A stretch of DNA of 64,000 nt, from the NCBI RefSeq assembly GCF_019209935.1, contig NZ_JAHUTN010000009.1:62001-126000 (forward strand), read 5' to 3'. The notes below the pieces were generated by a model. It did not search any database, was not told the origin of the DNA, and saw only the letters and a list, made by a program, of their open reading frames with translations. Every line of letters starts with the position of its first letter. Position 1 is the first letter of the stretch. Positions 8,069 through 17,626 of the stretch are shown here, piece after piece. The translations under genes were made by a program, and so were the position numbers. Origin of the DNA: Corynebacterium sp. TAE3-ERU16 (GTDB taxonomy: Bacteria; Actinomycetota; Actinomycetes; Mycobacteriales; Mycobacteriaceae).

Positions 8069-8407
8069 TTAGCGAAGGTGTTCCGCGCGGCGTGCCAGCG
8101 TGACGAGCTCCGCGCAGAGTTCGCGGATCTCCTCCGCGGGGGAATTCTCCTCCGCGGCGGTGGCGACGTCCTCCGCGGCACAACGGAGCTCGAAGAGCAG
8201 GTCGCTGAGACGCTCCGCCTTCTCCGGACGCATGATGACCGCGTCCTCGGGTATCGAGGTGCCGGACACCCGCGAACGCTGTTCGTAGGCGCGCTGCCTA
8301 CACGAATGGCTGCAGTACTTCCGCGGTCGTCCCCGGCCCTGTTCGGGAACAGGGCCCTGGCACCATTGGCATGTCGCCTGGCGCCTGGCGATCGCTTCCT
8401 CACTCAC
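8069..8407 (-). CDS. Small zinc-ribbon protein with helical tail, conserved hypothetical
   Basis: 112 residues. The N-terminus has CQWCQGPVP, GRGRPRKYCSHSC and RQRAYEQR, a C-x2-C/C-x3-C zinc-ribbon-like motif seen in many small actinobacterial proteins of unknown function. The C-terminal half is a Glu/Ala-rich helical segment (LSDLLFELRCAAEDVATAAE), probably coiled coil. It starts with GTG immediately after a GGGGGA run. It lies upstream of the YceI-like gene with a 32-nt gap. Confidence 0.7.
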   Translation of the reverse strand: MSEEAIARRQATCQWCQGPVPEQGRGRPRKYCSHSCRQRAYEQRSRVSGTSIPEDAVIMRPEKAERLSDLLFELRCAAEDVATAAEENSPAEEIRELCAELVTLARRAEHLR

Positions 8408-8533
8408 TCCCCCAACCTTAGGGCCTTCCCGGCCGCATCATCAACAATCACCCCGGACCCGGGTGTCTGGTCCGGACGGTCGGTTGAAGAGGTGGCCGGT
8501 CAACTGTGGTGGTCGTGCGGCGCGATCAAGGGC

Positions 8534-8539
8534 TATAGT
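8534..8539 (+). promoter_or_regulatory. -10 element (TATAGT) upstream of rbpA
   Basis: TATAGT preceded by GGGC. It is 7 nt from the ATG at 8547 and about 210 nt from the rbpA ATG. No clear -35 is seen. Confidence 0.5.
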
Positions 8540-8546
8540 GGTGTGG

Positions 8547-8699
8547 ATGAACAGCCGTTCCGTCCGTCGATCCGGAGCAGCGCGAAGGAACAGAGGGTAC
8601 GTACCACCCGCCGGCCACCGGATTCAACCGGTTCCGGCGGTCGCTGCACCACGGATGACACGGACGGCAACCGCCTCACACAGGGGATCATCCGGCTGA
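8547..8699 (+). CDS. Candidate leaderless short ORF upstream of rbpA
   Basis: 50 residues, strongly basic at the N-terminus (MNSRSVRRSGAARRNRG) and Ala/Pro/Arg-rich afterwards. It is placed exactly 7 nt after TATAGT, the spacing seen for other leaderless starts in this window, and ends 47 nt before rbpA. It could be a leader peptide or an accident in a long 5' UTR. No homologue recognised. Confidence 0.3.
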   Translation: MNSRSVRRSGAARRNRGYVPPAGHRIQPVPAVAAPRMTRTATASHRGSSG

Positions 8700-8746
8700 A
8701 CATGGCTGTTAACCAGTATTTCGCACAGTAAAGGACTGATACTTCT

Positions 8747-9133
8747 ATGGCAGATCGTGTTCTCCGCGGTAGCCGCATGGGCGCCGTGAGCTACGAGACC
8801 GACCGCGACCACGACCTCGCGCCGCGCCAACTGGTGAAGTACCGCACCGATGACGGGGACGTCTTCGAGGTTCCGTTCGCGCATGACGCGGAAATTCCCG
8901 GCACCTGGATGTGCAAGAACGGTCAGATGGGCACCCTGATGGAGGGTGAGGGTGTCGAAGCCAAGCCCACCAAACCTCCGCGGACCCACTGGGACATGCT
9001 CCGTGAGCGTCGTTCCATCGAGGAACTCGACGAGCTTCTCGAGGAGCGGATCGAGCTTCTCCGCAAGCGCCGCCGCAACGCCGCTCGCCTGCTGAAGCAG
9101 CAGCAGGAGGAAGCGAAGAAGAACGGGGCCTGA
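8747..9133 (+). CDS. rbpA: RNA polymerase-binding protein RbpA
   Basis: Actinobacterial transcription factor that binds RNA polymerase and primary sigma factors and stabilises the open complex. 128 residues. Seen: MADRVLRGSRMGAVSYETDR (N-terminal region contacting polymerase and promoter), the core domain with FAHDAEIPGTW and the single Cys of WMCKNGQMG (the other zinc-site cysteines of some RbpAs are absent), and the sigma-interaction helices THWDMLRERRSIEELDELL-EERIELLRKRR. The C-terminus is Lys/Gln-rich. AAAGGA lies 11 nt before the ATG. Confidence 0.96.
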   Translation: MADRVLRGSRMGAVSYETDRDHDLAPRQLVKYRTDDGDVFEVPFAHDAEIPGTWMCKNGQMGTLMEGEGVEAKPTKPPRTHWDMLRERRSIEELDELLEERIELLRKRRRNAARLLKQQQEEAKKNGA

Positions 9134-9154
9134 TTCCCAGCCCTTCACACCGGA

Positions 9155-9203
9155 ACGGACCGTCACGTCGATCACCACTGATCTGATCGTGGCGGTCCGT
9201 TTT
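9155..9203 (+). terminator. Intrinsic terminator after rbpA
   Basis: Arms ACGGACCG (9155-9162) and CGGTCCGT (9193-9200), with further CACG/CGTG and TCGATCA/TGATC-type pairing inside, followed by TTTTC. Begins 22 nt after the rbpA stop. Confidence 0.8.
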
Positions 9204-9213
9204 CGTCACCCGA

Positions 9214-9560
9214 GTGCACATAAAGGCCCGGTCCGTGGACCTGCCCCCGATCCGTGCCCTAGTCATCGGTGGAACGGGGATGCTCCTCCCCTTCTCTCGC
9301 AGGCTGTGTGGTGCAGGAGCAACGGAGGTCCTGCCCTCCCGTCATCCGGAACGGCCGGAGTCCACGGCGAGCCTCATCGGTGTGGAGGCGTCATGGCATG
9401 AGCCGGACATGTACACGGACAGGTGCCGTTCCGTACTCGGTGGAACAGCTGATCTGCTCGTGATGTGGTGCCACTCCCCCCCCCCGGCGGCGCACCGACA
9501 TGGTGGTCGGGACCACAGGCCGAGACGCGTCCCGACCCGACGGAAAACCTGGAGCTGTAC
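9214..9560 (+). pseudogene. Decayed NAD(P)-binding Rossmann-type gene with a 10-C tract
   Basis: Reading from about 9214 gives IRALVIGGTGMLLPFSRRL (dinucleotide-binding GGTGM motif), SRHPERPES and DLLVMWCHSP, a pattern of small Rossmann-fold/SDR-like proteins. Just after this a run of ten C (9476-9485) breaks the frame; the continuation is Arg/Pro-rich and runs into the convergent ppm1 gene. No clear ribosome binding site remains. Either a degraded gene, a slippage-prone locus, or a sequencing indel at the homopolymer. Confidence 0.5.
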
Positions 9561-9585
9561 CGGGGAAGCACTCCGGCAGAGGGGA

Positions 9586-10380
9586 TCAGCTGCGGCGCCG
9601 CTTGCGACGGCGGAACGCGATCTCCTTCTTCACTTCCTCCACGATGGCGGAGAGCTGCTCCCTGCGGTGCGCCACACCCCACGCGGTGACCTGCGCGAGG
9701 GAATCCTTGACGAAGCTGCCGTCCAGTTTGGACTCGCCGATCTCGCGTTCGGTGAAGGTGATCGGGACCTCCCGGACGTCGAAGCCCTCCCGTACCGCCC
9801 GCCACGCCAGGTCCACCTGGAAGATGTACCCGGCGTTCGACAGCTCGTCCAGATCGAGGGACTCGATCAGTTCGCGTCGGTACGCGCGGTAACCGGCGGT
9901 CATGTCGCTGAGTCCCGCGCCGAGGGCCAGCGAGATGTAGATGTTGCCGCCCTTCGACAGCACCCACCGCTGCTTCGGCCAGTTGACCACCTTCCCGCCG
10001 TCGACGTACCGGGAACCGATGACCAGATCTGCACCGGCGTCGACCTGATCCAGGAGGAGGTGCAGCTGCTCGGGGGCGTGTGACCCGTCGGCGTCCATCT
10101 CGCACAGGACGCGGTAGTCGCGTTCCAGACCCCAGCGGAATCCCTCGACGTACGCACCGCAGAGACCGCCCTTGCCGTTGCGGTGCAGGACGTGGATCCG
10201 GGGATCCGCGGAGGCGATCTCGTCGGCGAGCTCTCCGGTCCCGTCCGGGCTGGCGTCGTCGACGACGAGGATGTCAACCTCAGGCGTCGCGGAACGGACC
10301 CGACCGGTGATCAGGGGAAGATTCTCCCGCTCGTTGTAGGTCGGGATGATGACCAGAGTTGCGTCGCTGGGTTTCGACAT
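9586..10380 (-). CDS. ppm1: Polyprenol monophosphomannose synthase
   Basis: GT2 glycosyltransferase that transfers mannose from GDP-mannose to polyprenyl phosphate. The product donates mannose for lipoarabinomannan/lipomannan and protein mannosylation. 264 residues from ATG 10380. Motifs: [33 protein letters not shown] (DxD metal site), [32 protein letters not shown]. The tail is very basic (RRRKRRRS). It is encoded just after lnt, with 7 nt between the lnt stop and this start. In corynebacteria Ppm1 and the acyltransferase/anchor protein are separate polypeptides, as here, and are expected to interact. Confidence 0.93.
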   Translation of the reverse strand: MSKPSDATLVIIPTYNERENLPLITGRVRSATPEVDILVVDDASPDGTGELADEIASADPRIHVLHRNGKGGLCGAYVEGFRWGLERDYRVLCEMDADGSHAPEQLHLLLDQVDAGADLVIGSRYVDGGKVVNWPKQRWVLSKGGNIYISLALGAGLSDMTAGYRAYRRELIESLDLDELSNAGYIFQVDLAWRAVREGFDVREVPITFTEREIGESKLDGSFVKDSLAQVTAWGVAHRREQLSAIVEEVKKEIAFRRRKRRRS

Positions 10381-10387
10381 GGGTGAG

Positions 10388-11929
10388 TCATTCTCCTCGG
10401 TGTGGCTGGCTCCTGCGTCGGGGCCCGGTCTTTCGCCCGGTTCTCCCGGTGACGAGCACGACGAACAGGCATATCCACCCAATTATACCCAGCGTCACCT
10501 CGATCCAGGAACCGTGGCGGGCCGCGAACGTGAGCCGGTCGCGGAGTGGAAGAGTGTCGGTGAGTACGGCCGGGGTGAAGATCCTCGTACTCGAGGCGAC
10601 GTGACCGTCGGGGTGGATGATGGCTGACACACCCGATGTGGCGGCGACGACGACCGCACGGTCGAGCTCCAGGGCCCGCATCCGCGACATGGCCAGCTGC
10701 TGGTATGTCATGTCGGAGAAACCGAACGTCGCGTTGTTCGTCGGGGTGGTCAGGATACGGGCACCGGCCCCGACCGCGTCCCGGCCGGCCGCATCGAAGG
10801 CGACCTCGTAACACGTGGCCACTCCGACGCCGATCATCTCGCCGGTGGCGGGGACACGGACGTGCACGACGCCGTCCCCGTCGCCCGGCTTGTAGTCACC
10901 GGCCCGGTCGACGTACGGGGACAGGGGACGGAGCAGCTCCCGGTAGGGCATCCACTCCCCGAACGGCTGGAGGTACTTCTTGTGGTGCCACTCCCCCGGG
11001 CCGGTGACGGGATCGAAGACGACGACGGTGTTGCGGTCGCCGACATCGTCCGTGGTGAGTGTCCCCACGAGGACGGGCGCGCCGGCCGAGCTCACCGCTT
11101 CGTCCACGAGCTTGCGCGCCTGAGCGTCGGCGAAGGGGTTGACGTCGGCGGAGTTCTCGGGCCAGACGACCAGATCGACAGGTTCCCCGATGGTTTCCGT
11201 GACCCGGGTGTGGTTCGCCAGGACGGCCCGGCGTTGCGCGTTGAAATCGAGACCGAGTCGCGGGACATTTCCCTGCACCGCGGCGACGGTGATCCGGCCG
11301 GTGTCCGCGTCCGCTCCGGGAGCGGCGACCCAGGAGCCCGCGGCGGCGACCGCGGGAACGGCGATCAGCGTGAGCGCCCGGTACCGCCCGCCACGGAGGA
11401 TCAGTGTGGCCGCTCCGGCCGCGACCATCACCACCCCGAAGGTGACCAGGGCAGGTCCCCCGACGGGGGCGAGGAAGCGTAGTGGACCGTCGACCTGTCC
11501 CCAGGCGAGGCGGACCCACGCGAAGCCACCGAAGGGCCAGGAACTGCGCAGCCATTCGACGGCCACAGCCATGAATGGGTAGACGGCGGGACCGCAGCGG
11601 AGGCGCGCGGCCGCCGTGACACCGGCACCGAGGGCGATCGCGTACAGGGATTCGGTGACGGCGAGAGCCACGTAGGGGAATGTCCCGACGAGCTCACCGA
11701 TCCACGGCAGGAGCAGCAGGTAGAGCACGACCGAATGGCTGAAGGCGAGGAATACACCGGTGCGCAGCCGGGGTGCGGAGGCCAGGATCCCGCGCTCCCA
11801 GGGGGCCAACGCGACATAGAGGAGCGCCATCCCGACCGGGGCCGCGGGCCACCAGCCGAGGGGCTCGTAGGAGGAGTAGACCAAAACGCCGCTGAGCAGT
11901 GCGAGCAGCAGGCGGACGAGAGAGCTCAT
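10388..11929 (-). CDS. lnt: Apolipoprotein N-acyltransferase (Lnt/Ppm2)
   Basis: Integral membrane enzyme that N-acylates the lipidated Cys of lipoproteins. 513 residues. The N-terminal third has about six membrane segments ([47 protein letters not shown] stretches); a periplasmic C-N hydrolase domain follows. The catalytic triad is visible as Glu in WPENSADV, Lys in [16 protein letters not shown] and Cys in ATCYEVAF. One further transmembrane helix lies near the end ([16 protein letters not shown]). It sits between fxsA (11-nt gap) and ppm1. The corynebacterial homologue also supports Ppm1 function. Confidence 0.95.
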   Translation of the reverse strand: MSSLVRLLLALLSGVLVYSSYEPLGWWPAAPVGMALLYVALAPWERGILASAPRLRTGVFLAFSHSVVLYLLLLPWIGELVGTFPYVALAVTESLYAIALGAGVTAAARLRCGPAVYPFMAVAVEWLRSSWPFGGFAWVRLAWGQVDGPLRFLAPVGGPALVTFGVVMVAAGAATLILRGGRYRALTLIAVPAVAAAGSWVAAPGADADTGRITVAAVQGNVPRLGLDFNAQRRAVLANHTRVTETIGEPVDLVVWPENSADVNPFADAQARKLVDEAVSSAGAPVLVGTLTTDDVGDRNTVVVFDPVTGPGEWHHKKYLQPFGEWMPYRELLRPLSPYVDRAGDYKPGDGDGVVHVRVPATGEMIGVGVATCYEVAFDAAGRDAVGAGARILTTPTNNATFGFSDMTYQQLAMSRMRALELDRAVVVAATSGVSAIIHPDGHVASSTRIFTPAVLTDTLPLRDRLTFAARHGSWIEVTLGIIGWICLFVVLVTGRTGRKTGPRRRSQPHRGE

Positions 11930-11940
11930 CGACCGACGTA

Positions 11941-12507
11941 TCAGCCGCGTGGGCGGGTGTCGCCGGAGGCTCCGTCCCCTTCGTCCCCGCGGTCATCCAG
12001 GAAGTCCTCCGGGGTGACCTCGCTGCTCCAGCGCTGGATCTCCTGATCGTCCGGTGCAGAGGTGGTGGAACCCTGCGACGGGTCGTGGTCGACGACGAAC
12101 GTTCCGTAGCTGGTGGTCTGCCGGTACCGGTTGGCCGCCTCGAATCCACGAACACCGAGATCCTCGATCTTGCGGCGCATCTTGCGCGCAAGTATTCCGC
12201 GTACGACCGACCTCGTGGGCGGGATGATCAGCAGGAGACCGACGATCGTGGTGATGAACCCCGGCATCGCCACGCCGAGGGTACCGGCGGCGACGAGACC
12301 GTAGTCACCGGCCCCGCGGCCCGCACCCACGCGCCCCTGGGAGAGCTTCAGCGCGATCCGGCGCATCTCGACGGCGGCGAGCAGCAGTCCGCCGAAGAAG
12401 AACAGCAGGAGCAGAAGGAGCGCCCAGCCGACCCCCAGCCATCTGGCGACCAGCCAGAAGGCGAGGGTCTCGGTCAGGATGTACGGGATGGCGATGAAGA
12501 TAGGCAC
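11941..12507 (-). CDS. fxsA: FxsA-family membrane protein
   Basis: 188 residues starting at GTG 12507. Membrane segments: IFIAIPYILTETLAFWLV, WALLLLLLFFFGGLLLA and GVAMPGFITTIVGLLLIIPP, with the conserved PGFITTIVGLLLIIPPTR signature of the FxsA family, then a long polar cytoplasmic tail (about 110-188). FxsA is linked to phage exclusion in E. coli; its role in actinobacteria is unknown. First gene of the fxsA-lnt-ppm1 unit, 37 nt after cobN. Confidence 0.88.
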   Translation of the reverse strand: MPIFIAIPYILTETLAFWLVARWLGVGWALLLLLLFFFGGLLLAAVEMRRIALKLSQGRVGAGRGAGDYGLVAAGTLGVAMPGFITTIVGLLLIIPPTRSVVRGILARKMRRKIEDLGVRGFEAANRYRQTTSYGTFVVDHDPSQGSTTSAPDDQEIQRWSSEVTPEDFLDDRGDEGDGASGDTRPRG

Positions 12508-12544
12508 CCGCCCGAGTGTACCGGCTCACCCCCGTGGACGGAGG

Positions 12545-15500
12545 CTATTGCCGATCCTCCAGTTCACCTTCCGTCTCGATGAACGTCTCCCGCAGCAGCT
12601 CCATGGCCTCCTCGGAGGGTTCCTCCCACAGCCCGCGGTCGGCGGCCTCGATGAGCCGCTCGGAGATGTCCCGGAGCGCCCAGGGATTCGACTGGCGGAA
12701 GAACTCGCGGTTGACCTCGTCCCGGACGTAGGTGTCCGTCAGTGTCTCGTACATCCAGTCGTCCATCAGGTTGGTCGTGGCGTCGTAGCCGAAGAGGTAG
12801 TCCACGGTGGCCGACATCTCGAAGGCGCCCTTGTAGCCGTGCTTCCGCATGGCCTCGATCCAACGCGGGTTGACCACGCGGGCGCGGAACACGCGGCGGG
12901 ACTCCTCGTGGAGCGTACGGGTCCGGACGGTCTCCTGGCGGCGGGAGTCACCGATGTAGGCCTCGGGGTCGTTTCCGGTGAGTGCACGGACCGTCGCGAC
13001 CATGCCGCCGTGGTACTGGAAGTAGTCGTCGGAGTCGGCGATGTCGTGCTCCGCGGAGTCGACGTTCTTCGCCGCGACCTGGATCCGCCGGTAGGCGGTG
13101 CGCATGTCTTCGGCGGCCTCGACTCCCTCTATGCCGCGCCCGTAGGCGTACCCGCCCCAGGAGGTGTAGACCTCGGCGAGATCGGCGTCGTCTCGCCAGG
13201 CACCGGACTCGATGAGCTGGAGCAGACCGGCGCCGTAGGTCCCGGGCTTGGAGCCGAAGATCCGGCGGGTGTGCTCGTCGAGGGTGCCGTCGGCACGTGC
13301 GTGGGCCCGTACGTAGTTGCTCTCATCCGGCTCGTCGAGGTTCTTGACCATCTGCACCGCGTCGTCGAGCAGTGCCAGGACGTGCGGGAACGCGTCGCGG
13401 AAGAACCCGGAGATACGGACGGTGGTGTCGATGCGCGGGCGGCCCAGTTCCTCCAGACCGATGATCTCGAGGTCCGTGACCCGGCGGGAGGCCTCGTCCC
13501 AGACCGGTCGGACACCGAGGAGGGCGAACACCTCGGCGATGTCGTCGCCGGAGGTGCGCATCGCGGAGGTTCCCCACACCGACAGCCCGACGGACGTCGG
13601 GTAGGCGCCGTCATGATCGTCCCGGTAGCGGTCGATCAGCGAGTCGGCGAGCAGCTGGCCGGTCTCCCAGGCGAGGCGGCTGGGCAGTGACTTCGGGTCG
13701 ACGGAGTAGAAGTTCCGGCCGGTGGGCAGGACGTTGATCAGGCCGCGCATCGGGGAACCCGAGGGGCCGGCGTCGATGAAGCCGCCGTCGAGTGCGTGCA
13801 GGATCTGGGTGATCTCGCGCGGGGTCTGGGCGAGCCGGGGAACGATCTCGGTGCACGCGAAACGCATGATCGCGGCGACCGTGTCGCGGTCCGCGGTGTC
13901 GGGCATGGGGGTCCCGTCGAGCACGGAGTCGACCTGCTCGACGTCCCAGCCGAGTTCGTCGAGGCGGGTGAGGATCCCGTGCGCGACCTCCTCTACCGTG
14001 TCCACACGCGTCCGCGTCTCGTCGCCCGCCTCGGACAGGCCGAGCGCCTCCCGCAGTCCCGGGACGCTGCGCTCGCCACCCCAGAGCTGGCGGGCGCGGA
14101 GCATCGCCAGGACGAGTTCGATGCGCATCTCGCCGGAGATGTCCCCGCCGAGGATGTGCAGGCCACCGCGAATCGCGACGTCCTTGATCTCGCAGAGCCA
14201 GCCGTCGATGTGCATGAGCATGTCATCGAAGACCTCCTCGTCCGGGCGCTGCTCCCAGCCGAGGTCCTGGTCCATCTTCGCGGCGGTGAGCAGGGTCCAG
14301 ATCTCCTGTCGGATGGCGGGCAGTTTCGCAGGATCCATCGCCGAGATGTTCTGGTGCTCGTCGAGCAGCTGCTCGAGCCGGGTGATGTCGCCGTAGGACT
14401 CCGCGCGGGCCATCGGAGGGATCATGTGGTCGATGAGGGTGGCGTGGGCGCGGCGCTTCGCCTGGCTCCCCTCACCCGGGTCGTTCACGAGGAACGGGTA
14501 GATCAGCGGCATGTCGGCGATCGCCTGGTCGGTGTAGCAGTCCGCGGACATGCCGACGGTCTTGCCGGGCAGCCACTCCATGTTGCCGTGCTTGCCCATG
14601 TGCACGATGGCGTCCGCGCCGAAGACGTGACGGAGCCAGTGGTATGTCCCGAGGTAGTGGTGGTTCGCCGGCAGGTCCGGGTCGTGGTAGATGCCGACCG
14701 GGTTGTCACCGAAGCCGCGGGGCGGCTGCACCATGACGACGACATTGCCGAAGACGAGTCCCGCGACGTACAGCTCACCGGTGGCGGGGTTGACGTAGTG
14801 CGTTCCGGGTGCCTCGCCCCAGTGCTCGGTCATCTCCTCGCGCATGCCCTCCGGGAGGGTCTCGAAGTAGTCGAGGTAGTCCTGCCTCGACAGCTTGAGC
14901 GGATTGTTGGCGAGCACCTCGTCTGTGAGCCACTCGGGGTCGTGTCCGCCGGCGGCGATGATGGCGTGCATGAAGGCGTCGCCGTCGAGATCGTCGTATC
15001 CGGGGATCTCCGAGGTGTCACCCAGGTCGTAGCCGGCCTCGGCCATGGCGTGCAGCACCCTGAGGGTGGACACCGGGGTGTCGAGGCCCACCGCGTTGCC
15101 GATCCGGGCGTGCTTCGTCGGGTACGCCGACAGCATGACGACTATCTTCTTCTCCGCGTTGTCGAGATGCCGCAGCCGGGCGAAGCGGCAGGCGATCCCG
15201 GCGAGCCGGGCGCAGCGCTCGTGGTCGGGGACGTAGGAGATCAGGCCGTCCGCGTCGTACTCCTTGAAGGAGAAGGGAACGGCGATGATCCGGCCGTCGA
15301 ACTCCGGCACCGCGACCTGGGTGGCGACGTCGAGCGGTGAGAGTCCGTCGTCGGACTCCTCCCACCGGGCGCGCGGATTGGTCAGCGCGAGCCCCTGGAT
15401 GATGGGGACATCGAGGGCGGCGAGTGCCGCCACATCCCACGCCTCGTCCTGCTCCCCCGCCTGTGCGGTCGCGGGCTTCGTGCCACCGGCGGCGAGCACC

Positions 15501-16147
15501 GTGGTGATCAGCACGTCCATGTCCGCCAGCTCGGTGAGCAGGTCATCCGGCGCGGTACGCAGGGAGGCGGAGTAGATCGGTACGGCGCGCACGCCGAGGT
15601 TCTCGATCGCGTCGGCCAGACCGTGGATGTAGTCCACGTTGCCGGCGAGATGCTGCGCCCGGTAGTAGAGGATCGCCACCCGCGGTGCGTCGGCCGGTCC
15701 GGAGAACTCCGGGCGGTCCAGGTGCCCCCAGAACGGCATCCGGACCGGCTCGTCGAAGCCGAGTCCGGTGAGCAGCACCGTGTCGGAGAGGAAGTTGTGC
15801 AGCTGGTGCAGGTTGTCCGCTCCCCCCTCGGCGAGATAGGTGTGCGCCTGGGTGACCACACCCGCGGGGACGGTGGACAGCTCGGTGAGTTCGGCGTCGA
15901 CGGCGAGTTCACCCGACACCACGACCGCCGGCACCCCGCTGCGCAGGATGTGGTCGAGGCCCTCCTCCCACGCGCGCCTACCGCCCAGCAGCCGCACGAT
16001 CACCAGATCGGCACCGGCGAGGTGCTCATCGAGCATCCCGGTGGACAGGCCGTTCGGGTTGGCGAAGCGGTACTCCACCTCGCTGCGCTCATTCGCGGAC
16101 TTCGCGGACAACAGGTCGGTGTCGGAGGTGGAGAGAAGCAGAATCAC
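12545..16147 (-). CDS. cobN: Cobaltochelatase subunit CobN
   Basis: Large ATP-dependent subunit that inserts cobalt into hydrogenobyrinate a,c-diamide in the aerobic cobalamin pathway; homologous to magnesium chelatase subunit H. 1200 residues, normal length. Seen: ILLLSTSDTDLLSA at the start; the family hallmark HMGKHGNMEWLPGK; PRGFGDNPVGIYHDPDLP; GTYHWLRHVFGADA; and C-terminal YGYGRGIEGVEAAEDM and NPRWIEAMRKHGYKGAFEM. GTG start with AAGGA 12 nt upstream. No cobalamin riboswitch box is seen upstream. The CobS/CobT subunits are not in this window. Confidence 0.96.
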   Translation of the reverse strand: MILLLSTSDTDLLSAKSANERSEVEYRFANPNGLSTGMLDEHLAGADLVIVRLLGGRRAWEEGLDHILRSGVPAVVVSGELAVDAELTELSTVPAGVVTQAHTYLAEGGADNLHQLHNFLSDTVLLTGLGFDEPVRMPFWGHLDRPEFSGPADAPRVAILYYRAQHLAGNVDYIHGLADAIENLGVRAVPIYSASLRTAPDDLLTELADMDVLITTVLAAGGTKPATAQAGEQDEAWDVAALAALDVPIIQGLALTNPRARWEESDDGLSPLDVATQVAVPEFDGRIIAVPFSFKEYDADGLISYVPDHERCARLAGIACRFARLRHLDNAEKKIVVMLSAYPTKHARIGNAVGLDTPVSTLRVLHAMAEAGYDLGDTSEIPGYDDLDGDAFMHAIIAAGGHDPEWLTDEVLANNPLKLSRQDYLDYFETLPEGMREEMTEHWGEAPGTHYVNPATGELYVAGLVFGNVVVMVQPPRGFGDNPVGIYHDPDLPANHHYLGTYHWLRHVFGADAIVHMGKHGNMEWLPGKTVGMSADCYTDQAIADMPLIYPFLVNDPGEGSQAKRRAHATLIDHMIPPMARAESYGDITRLEQLLDEHQNISAMDPAKLPAIRQEIWTLLTAAKMDQDLGWEQRPDEEVFDDMLMHIDGWLCEIKDVAIRGGLHILGGDISGEMRIELVLAMLRARQLWGGERSVPGLREALGLSEAGDETRTRVDTVEEVAHGILTRLDELGWDVEQVDSVLDGTPMPDTADRDTVAAIMRFACTEIVPRLAQTPREITQILHALDGGFIDAGPSGSPMRGLINVLPTGRNFYSVDPKSLPSRLAWETGQLLADSLIDRYRDDHDGAYPTSVGLSVWGTSAMRTSGDDIAEVFALLGVRPVWDEASRRVTDLEIIGLEELGRPRIDTTVRISGFFRDAFPHVLALLDDAVQMVKNLDEPDESNYVRAHARADGTLDEHTRRIFGSKPGTYGAGLLQLIESGAWRDDADLAEVYTSWGGYAYGRGIEGVEAAEDMRTAYRRIQVAAKNVDSAEHDIADSDDYFQYHGGMVATVRALTGNDPEAYIGDSRRQETVRTRTLHEESRRVFRARVVNPRWIEAMRKHGYKGAFEMSATVDYLFGYDATTNLMDDWMYETLTDTYVRDEVNREFFRQSNPWALRDISERLIEAADRGLWEEPSEEAMELLRETFIETEGELEDRQ

Positions 16148-16216
16148 GGTGGAGAGGTCCTTGCCTGCGCTGCCTGCGGTGCAACGCGTTCGGGGGTACG
16201 TAAAATCGGGCTGTGT

Positions 16217-16236
16217 CTGCGGTCAGCCTACCGCAG
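16217..16236. terminator. Hairpin at the end of the lipase gene
   Basis: CTGCGGT/ACCGCAG, 7-bp perfect arms with a 6-nt loop, overlapping the lipase stop codon. A TTTT run follows 12 nt later on the minus strand. It may end the lipase transcript before cobN, but it is not a classic terminator. Confidence 0.35.
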
Positions 16237-17517
16237 AGCGGACAGCAACCACACGATGTTGCGGGGTAACCGGAGGTAGTAGGGGAGGAAGTGGTTGAGG
16301 GTCGTGCGGCCCGGGAACCTCGGCATCACCGATTCCCGGTAGGAGACGTCCCCCCCTGCACCGGCCCAGTGGCGGGCCACCTCCCGGACCTGCCCGACGG
16401 GTATGACGTCGTCGTTCGCGGACCCCCACAGCAGCACCGGGCAGGAGGGACGCCGTTTCCCGAGCAGCTGGCGGCGCAGTGCCCGTCGGACCACGGGCAG
16501 CGACTCCGCCAGCTCCGCGAGTGACAGACCCGACACCGTCCATCTCCGTGTCGACGCCCACGCGGAGGTGACGATGCTCCCCCCGGCGCACGTCGCCGTG
16601 TTCGCCCGGATCTGCGCCCGACCGTGGTCGTTGAACAGCGGCCACAGCGTCCTGCGGAGATCATCGGAGCTGACCATCAGTCCCGCCACCGCGTAGGCGA
16701 GCGCTCCGGTGATCAGGCCGCCGTCGACATGGCCCAACACCGCGCCGAGATCGGACGGCGGTGAACCGACGACCGCGGCCCGGGGGATGACGTCGGGGGC
16801 GTAGCCGGGATTCTCCGCCAGCCACCCGACCGCTCCACCCCCCTGGGAGAAACCCCACAGGCCCAGAGGTGCCCGCGGTGAGACCCCGAGCCCGACCGCG
16901 GCCCGCACTGCGTCCGCGAGCGCCTGACCGCCGGCGATGTTGTCCCCGTAGTACTGGACACCGGTCACCTCGTCACGGGGGTAGTCGATGAATACGACAT
17001 GGAAACCCGAGGCCACCAGCGCGAGAAGAACCGGGAGCTCGTAGGCGATGATGCAGTCCACCGGCGGGCGCAGGAAAAGATCCAGTCCCACGGTGCAGCT
17101 GACCGACGGATCGCAGTGCCGCGCCACGCCCTGAGTCGAGGGGGCGAACGCAATCAGCGGCCGGGGTCCCGCGTGGTCGGCGGTGAGCCGTCGGGAGCGC
17201 AGCAGAACCCCGGTCGCGGGAATCACACGGCCCGACGAGTCCCTCGTGGCGTAGCAGAATGCGGTGGCCGTGGCCGGGTTCAGTCGGCTGCCCGCACCGA
17301 GAACCTGCACCGGCTCCGCCGACAGGACCGAGCCGGGCGCGGTATCGGCAACCGATCCCGGAACACGCCTGCGTTCCGGATACCGGATGGCGGCCCGCTC
17401 ACCGCTCATCCACCTGGCCACCTGGCTCCGCACCACGTCGACCGTCACAGGCATCACGGTGCGGAGCAGCACGGATGCGACCGTGCGCAGGCGGGGAGAC
17501 ACGAGACGGGAAGGCAT
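16228..17517 (-). CDS. Secretory lipase-like alpha/beta hydrolase (LIP family)
   Basis: 429 residues. The nucleophile elbow GLWGFSQGGGAVGW (G-x-S-x-G) and flanking blocks RPLIAFAPSTQGVARHCDPS, FIDYPRDEVTG and YYGDNIAGGQALADAVRA match fungal/actinobacterial secretory lipases. A late Asp (SANDDVIPVGQV) and His (TTLNHFLPYYL) complete a plausible triad. The N-terminus MPSRLVSPRLRTVASVLLRTV is basic and mildly hydrophobic, possibly a weak signal peptide, so export is uncertain. AAGGTGG precedes the ATG. It is divergent from cobG and lies inside the cobalamin region without an evident link to it. Confidence 0.82.
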   Translation of the reverse strand: MPSRLVSPRLRTVASVLLRTVMPVTVDVVRSQVARWMSGERAAIRYPERRRVPGSVADTAPGSVLSAEPVQVLGAGSRLNPATATAFCYATRDSSGRVIPATGVLLRSRRLTADHAGPRPLIAFAPSTQGVARHCDPSVSCTVGLDLFLRPPVDCIIAYELPVLLALVASGFHVVFIDYPRDEVTGVQYYGDNIAGGQALADAVRAAVGLGVSPRAPLGLWGFSQGGGAVGWLAENPGYAPDVIPRAAVVGSPPSDLGAVLGHVDGGLITGALAYAVAGLMVSSDDLRRTLWPLFNDHGRAQIRANTATCAGGSIVTSAWASTRRWTVSGLSLAELAESLPVVRRALRRQLLGKRRPSCPVLLWGSANDDVIPVGQVREVARHWAGAGGDVSYRESVMPRFPGRTTLNHFLPYYLRLPRNIVWLLSALR

Positions 17518-17613
17518 GTGTCCACCTTAACGACGGGCGTGGCCCGGAACCCCCGGAGTCCCCGGGTGGCCGGACCGCGGCGGCGCGGCTGCCGCCCGGG
17601 GCGTGCCGGGTCC

Positions 17614-17619
17614 TAGACT
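17614..17619 (+). promoter_or_regulatory. -10 (TAGACT) for leaderless cobG
   Basis: TAGACT ends 7 nt before the cobG ATG, so transcription should begin at or within a few bases of the start codon. Confidence 0.6.
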
Positions 17620-17626
17620 GGTGAGC

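Noticed and set aside
12479..15340. Long rightward frames opposite cobN
   Set aside because: Antisense shadows of CobN, no motifs, no start signals.
16148..16227. Cobalamin riboswitch upstream of cobN
   Set aside because: No B12 box or long conserved leader; only about 80 nt separate it from the lipase stop.
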